Below, piece after piece: positions 35,031 to 35,395 of a stretch of DNA of 35,395 bases; the first letter of the stretch is position 1; every line of letters starts with the position of its first letter. The position numbers and the translations under genes are program-made. A model generated the notes under the pieces. That model worked only from the letters and a program-made list of their open reading frames with translations. It made no database searches and was not told the origin of the DNA. Origin of the DNA: Prochlorococcus sp. AG-402-O21 (GTDB lineage Bacteria; Cyanobacteriota; Cyanobacteriia; PCC-6307; Cyanobiaceae); NCBI GenBank assembly GCA_003216375.1, contig QCIZ01000016.1:1-35395 (forward strand), in the 5' to 3' direction.

Positions 35031-35395
35031 TACATTCTTTCCAGAGTGGGGATGCCTAGCAAAGTCATCCCTAGTTTAAGTGTATCTGCAGTGATAGAGC
35101 ATAACGCAAGTCTACTAGTTCTTAAAGGTTCACCTGCTTTCAAAATAGGAACTTGATCATAGAATCTATTAAAGATCTGACTTAATTCAAATAAATACCC
35201 GCATAGACGATTAGGAAGCAGTTCTTTTTCGACTTCAGCGATAATACAATCAAGTTCCAATAGTTTGCGAATCAAGGCCCACTCTTGTGGTTCATTGAAC
35301 TGAATATTCTGATCTAATACATTTAAATCTCCACCTTTGCGAGATATTCCCGCTATTCGTACCAATGCATAAAGTAAATATGGTGCTGTATTCCC
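35030..35395 (-). CDS. argS: arginyl-tRNA synthetase, C-terminal part (truncated by the window)
   Basis: About 121 residues are visible and the frame is open at the window edge. [20 protein letters not shown] is the start of the ArgS DALR anticodon-binding domain; the end [28 protein letters not shown] is the characteristic C-terminus. It charges tRNA-Arg. The gene ends with TAA overlapping the hisC ATG on the same strand. The catalytic domain lies outside the window. Confidence 0.93.
   Translation of the reverse strand, partial: GNTAPYLLYALVRIAGISRKGGDLNVLDQNIQFNEPQEWALIRKLLELDCIIAEVEKELLPNRLCGYLFELSQIFNRFYDQVPILKAGEPLRTSRLALCSITADTLKLGMTLLGIPTLERM

Noticed and set aside
1-35395. Genomic island, phage, defence system or CRISPR
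   Set aside because: No integrase, transposase, tRNA-flanked boundary, toxin-antitoxin pair or direct-repeat array was seen; all genes fit a core cyanobacterial chromosome.

Overview
This 35.4 kb AT-rich window looks like a core-genome segment of a marine picocyanobacterium. I infer Prochlorococcus, probably a low-GC lineage of the NATL type, from gene content, gene order and base composition; no database search was run. Diagnostic content: seven cyanobacterial NDH-1 subunit genes, the phylloquinone (men) genes including a phytyltransferase, chlM, a PedR-like small LuxR regulator, and cyanobacterial conserved families (DUF3285, DUF3352, NnrU). Genes are tightly packed on both strands. The largest gap is about 150 bases, so no stretch over 300 bases lacks a gene. 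I saw no rRNA, tRNA, insertion sequence, phage gene or CRISPR array.

Layout. 1-4.2 kb: end of an NnrU/Z-ISO-like gene, then ndhF and ndhD (distal proton-pumping subunits of NDH-1). 4.3-7.9 kb: scpA, an NDP-sugar pyrophosphorylase, metF (opposite strand), a PedR-like regulator and a 70-aa conserved-type small protein. 7.9-12.2 kb (minus): ndhA-ndhI-ndhG-ndhE followed by an NAD kinase and a CYTH-fold protein, so the genes for NADP pool size and NDH-1 are co-oriented. 12.2-16.8 kb: gltA, a DUF3352 membrane-anchored protein, a rhodanese and trpB. 16.8-23.3 kb: SUI1/YciH, cysC, purE, nagA, chlM, a NarL-type response regulator, a cysteine desulfurase and rsmH. 23.3-29.6 kb: ndhH overlapping a DHNA-CoA thioesterase gene, then menE, menC, menA (one minus-strand operon) and menF (divergent). 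29.6-30.8 kb: a glutaredoxin-gshB redox pair. 30.9-33.9 kb: prfB-DUF3285-ybeY-dgkA-trpG/pabA on the plus strand. 33.9-35.4 kb: a hisC-type aminotransferase and the 3' end of argS.

Functionally the window is about photosynthetic and respiratory electron transport (NDH-1, phylloquinone, chlorophyll), redox balance (NAD kinase, glutathione, glutaredoxin, PedR-like sensor), amino-acid, sulfur and one-carbon metabolism, and translation quality. The men genes together encode most of phylloquinone synthesis (MenF, MenC, MenE, DHNA-CoA thioesterase, MenA); menD and menB are not in the window.

I did not find a new multi-gene system. The most interesting signals are at the RNA level: (i) a clear programmed +1 frameshift in prfB (CTT TGA C) with a perfect GC-rich 6-bp hairpin ending 5 nt upstream of it; (ii) a perfect 17-bp inverted repeat that starts exactly at the rsmH stop codon and is embedded in rsmH coding sequence; (iii) a strong Shine-Dalgarno ahead of gltA that points to an in-frame ATA instead of the downstream TTG; (iv) a perfect 14-bp inverted repeat between the DUF3352 gene and gltA. 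Several gene starts are TTG or GTG; I note where a downstream ATG fits better.
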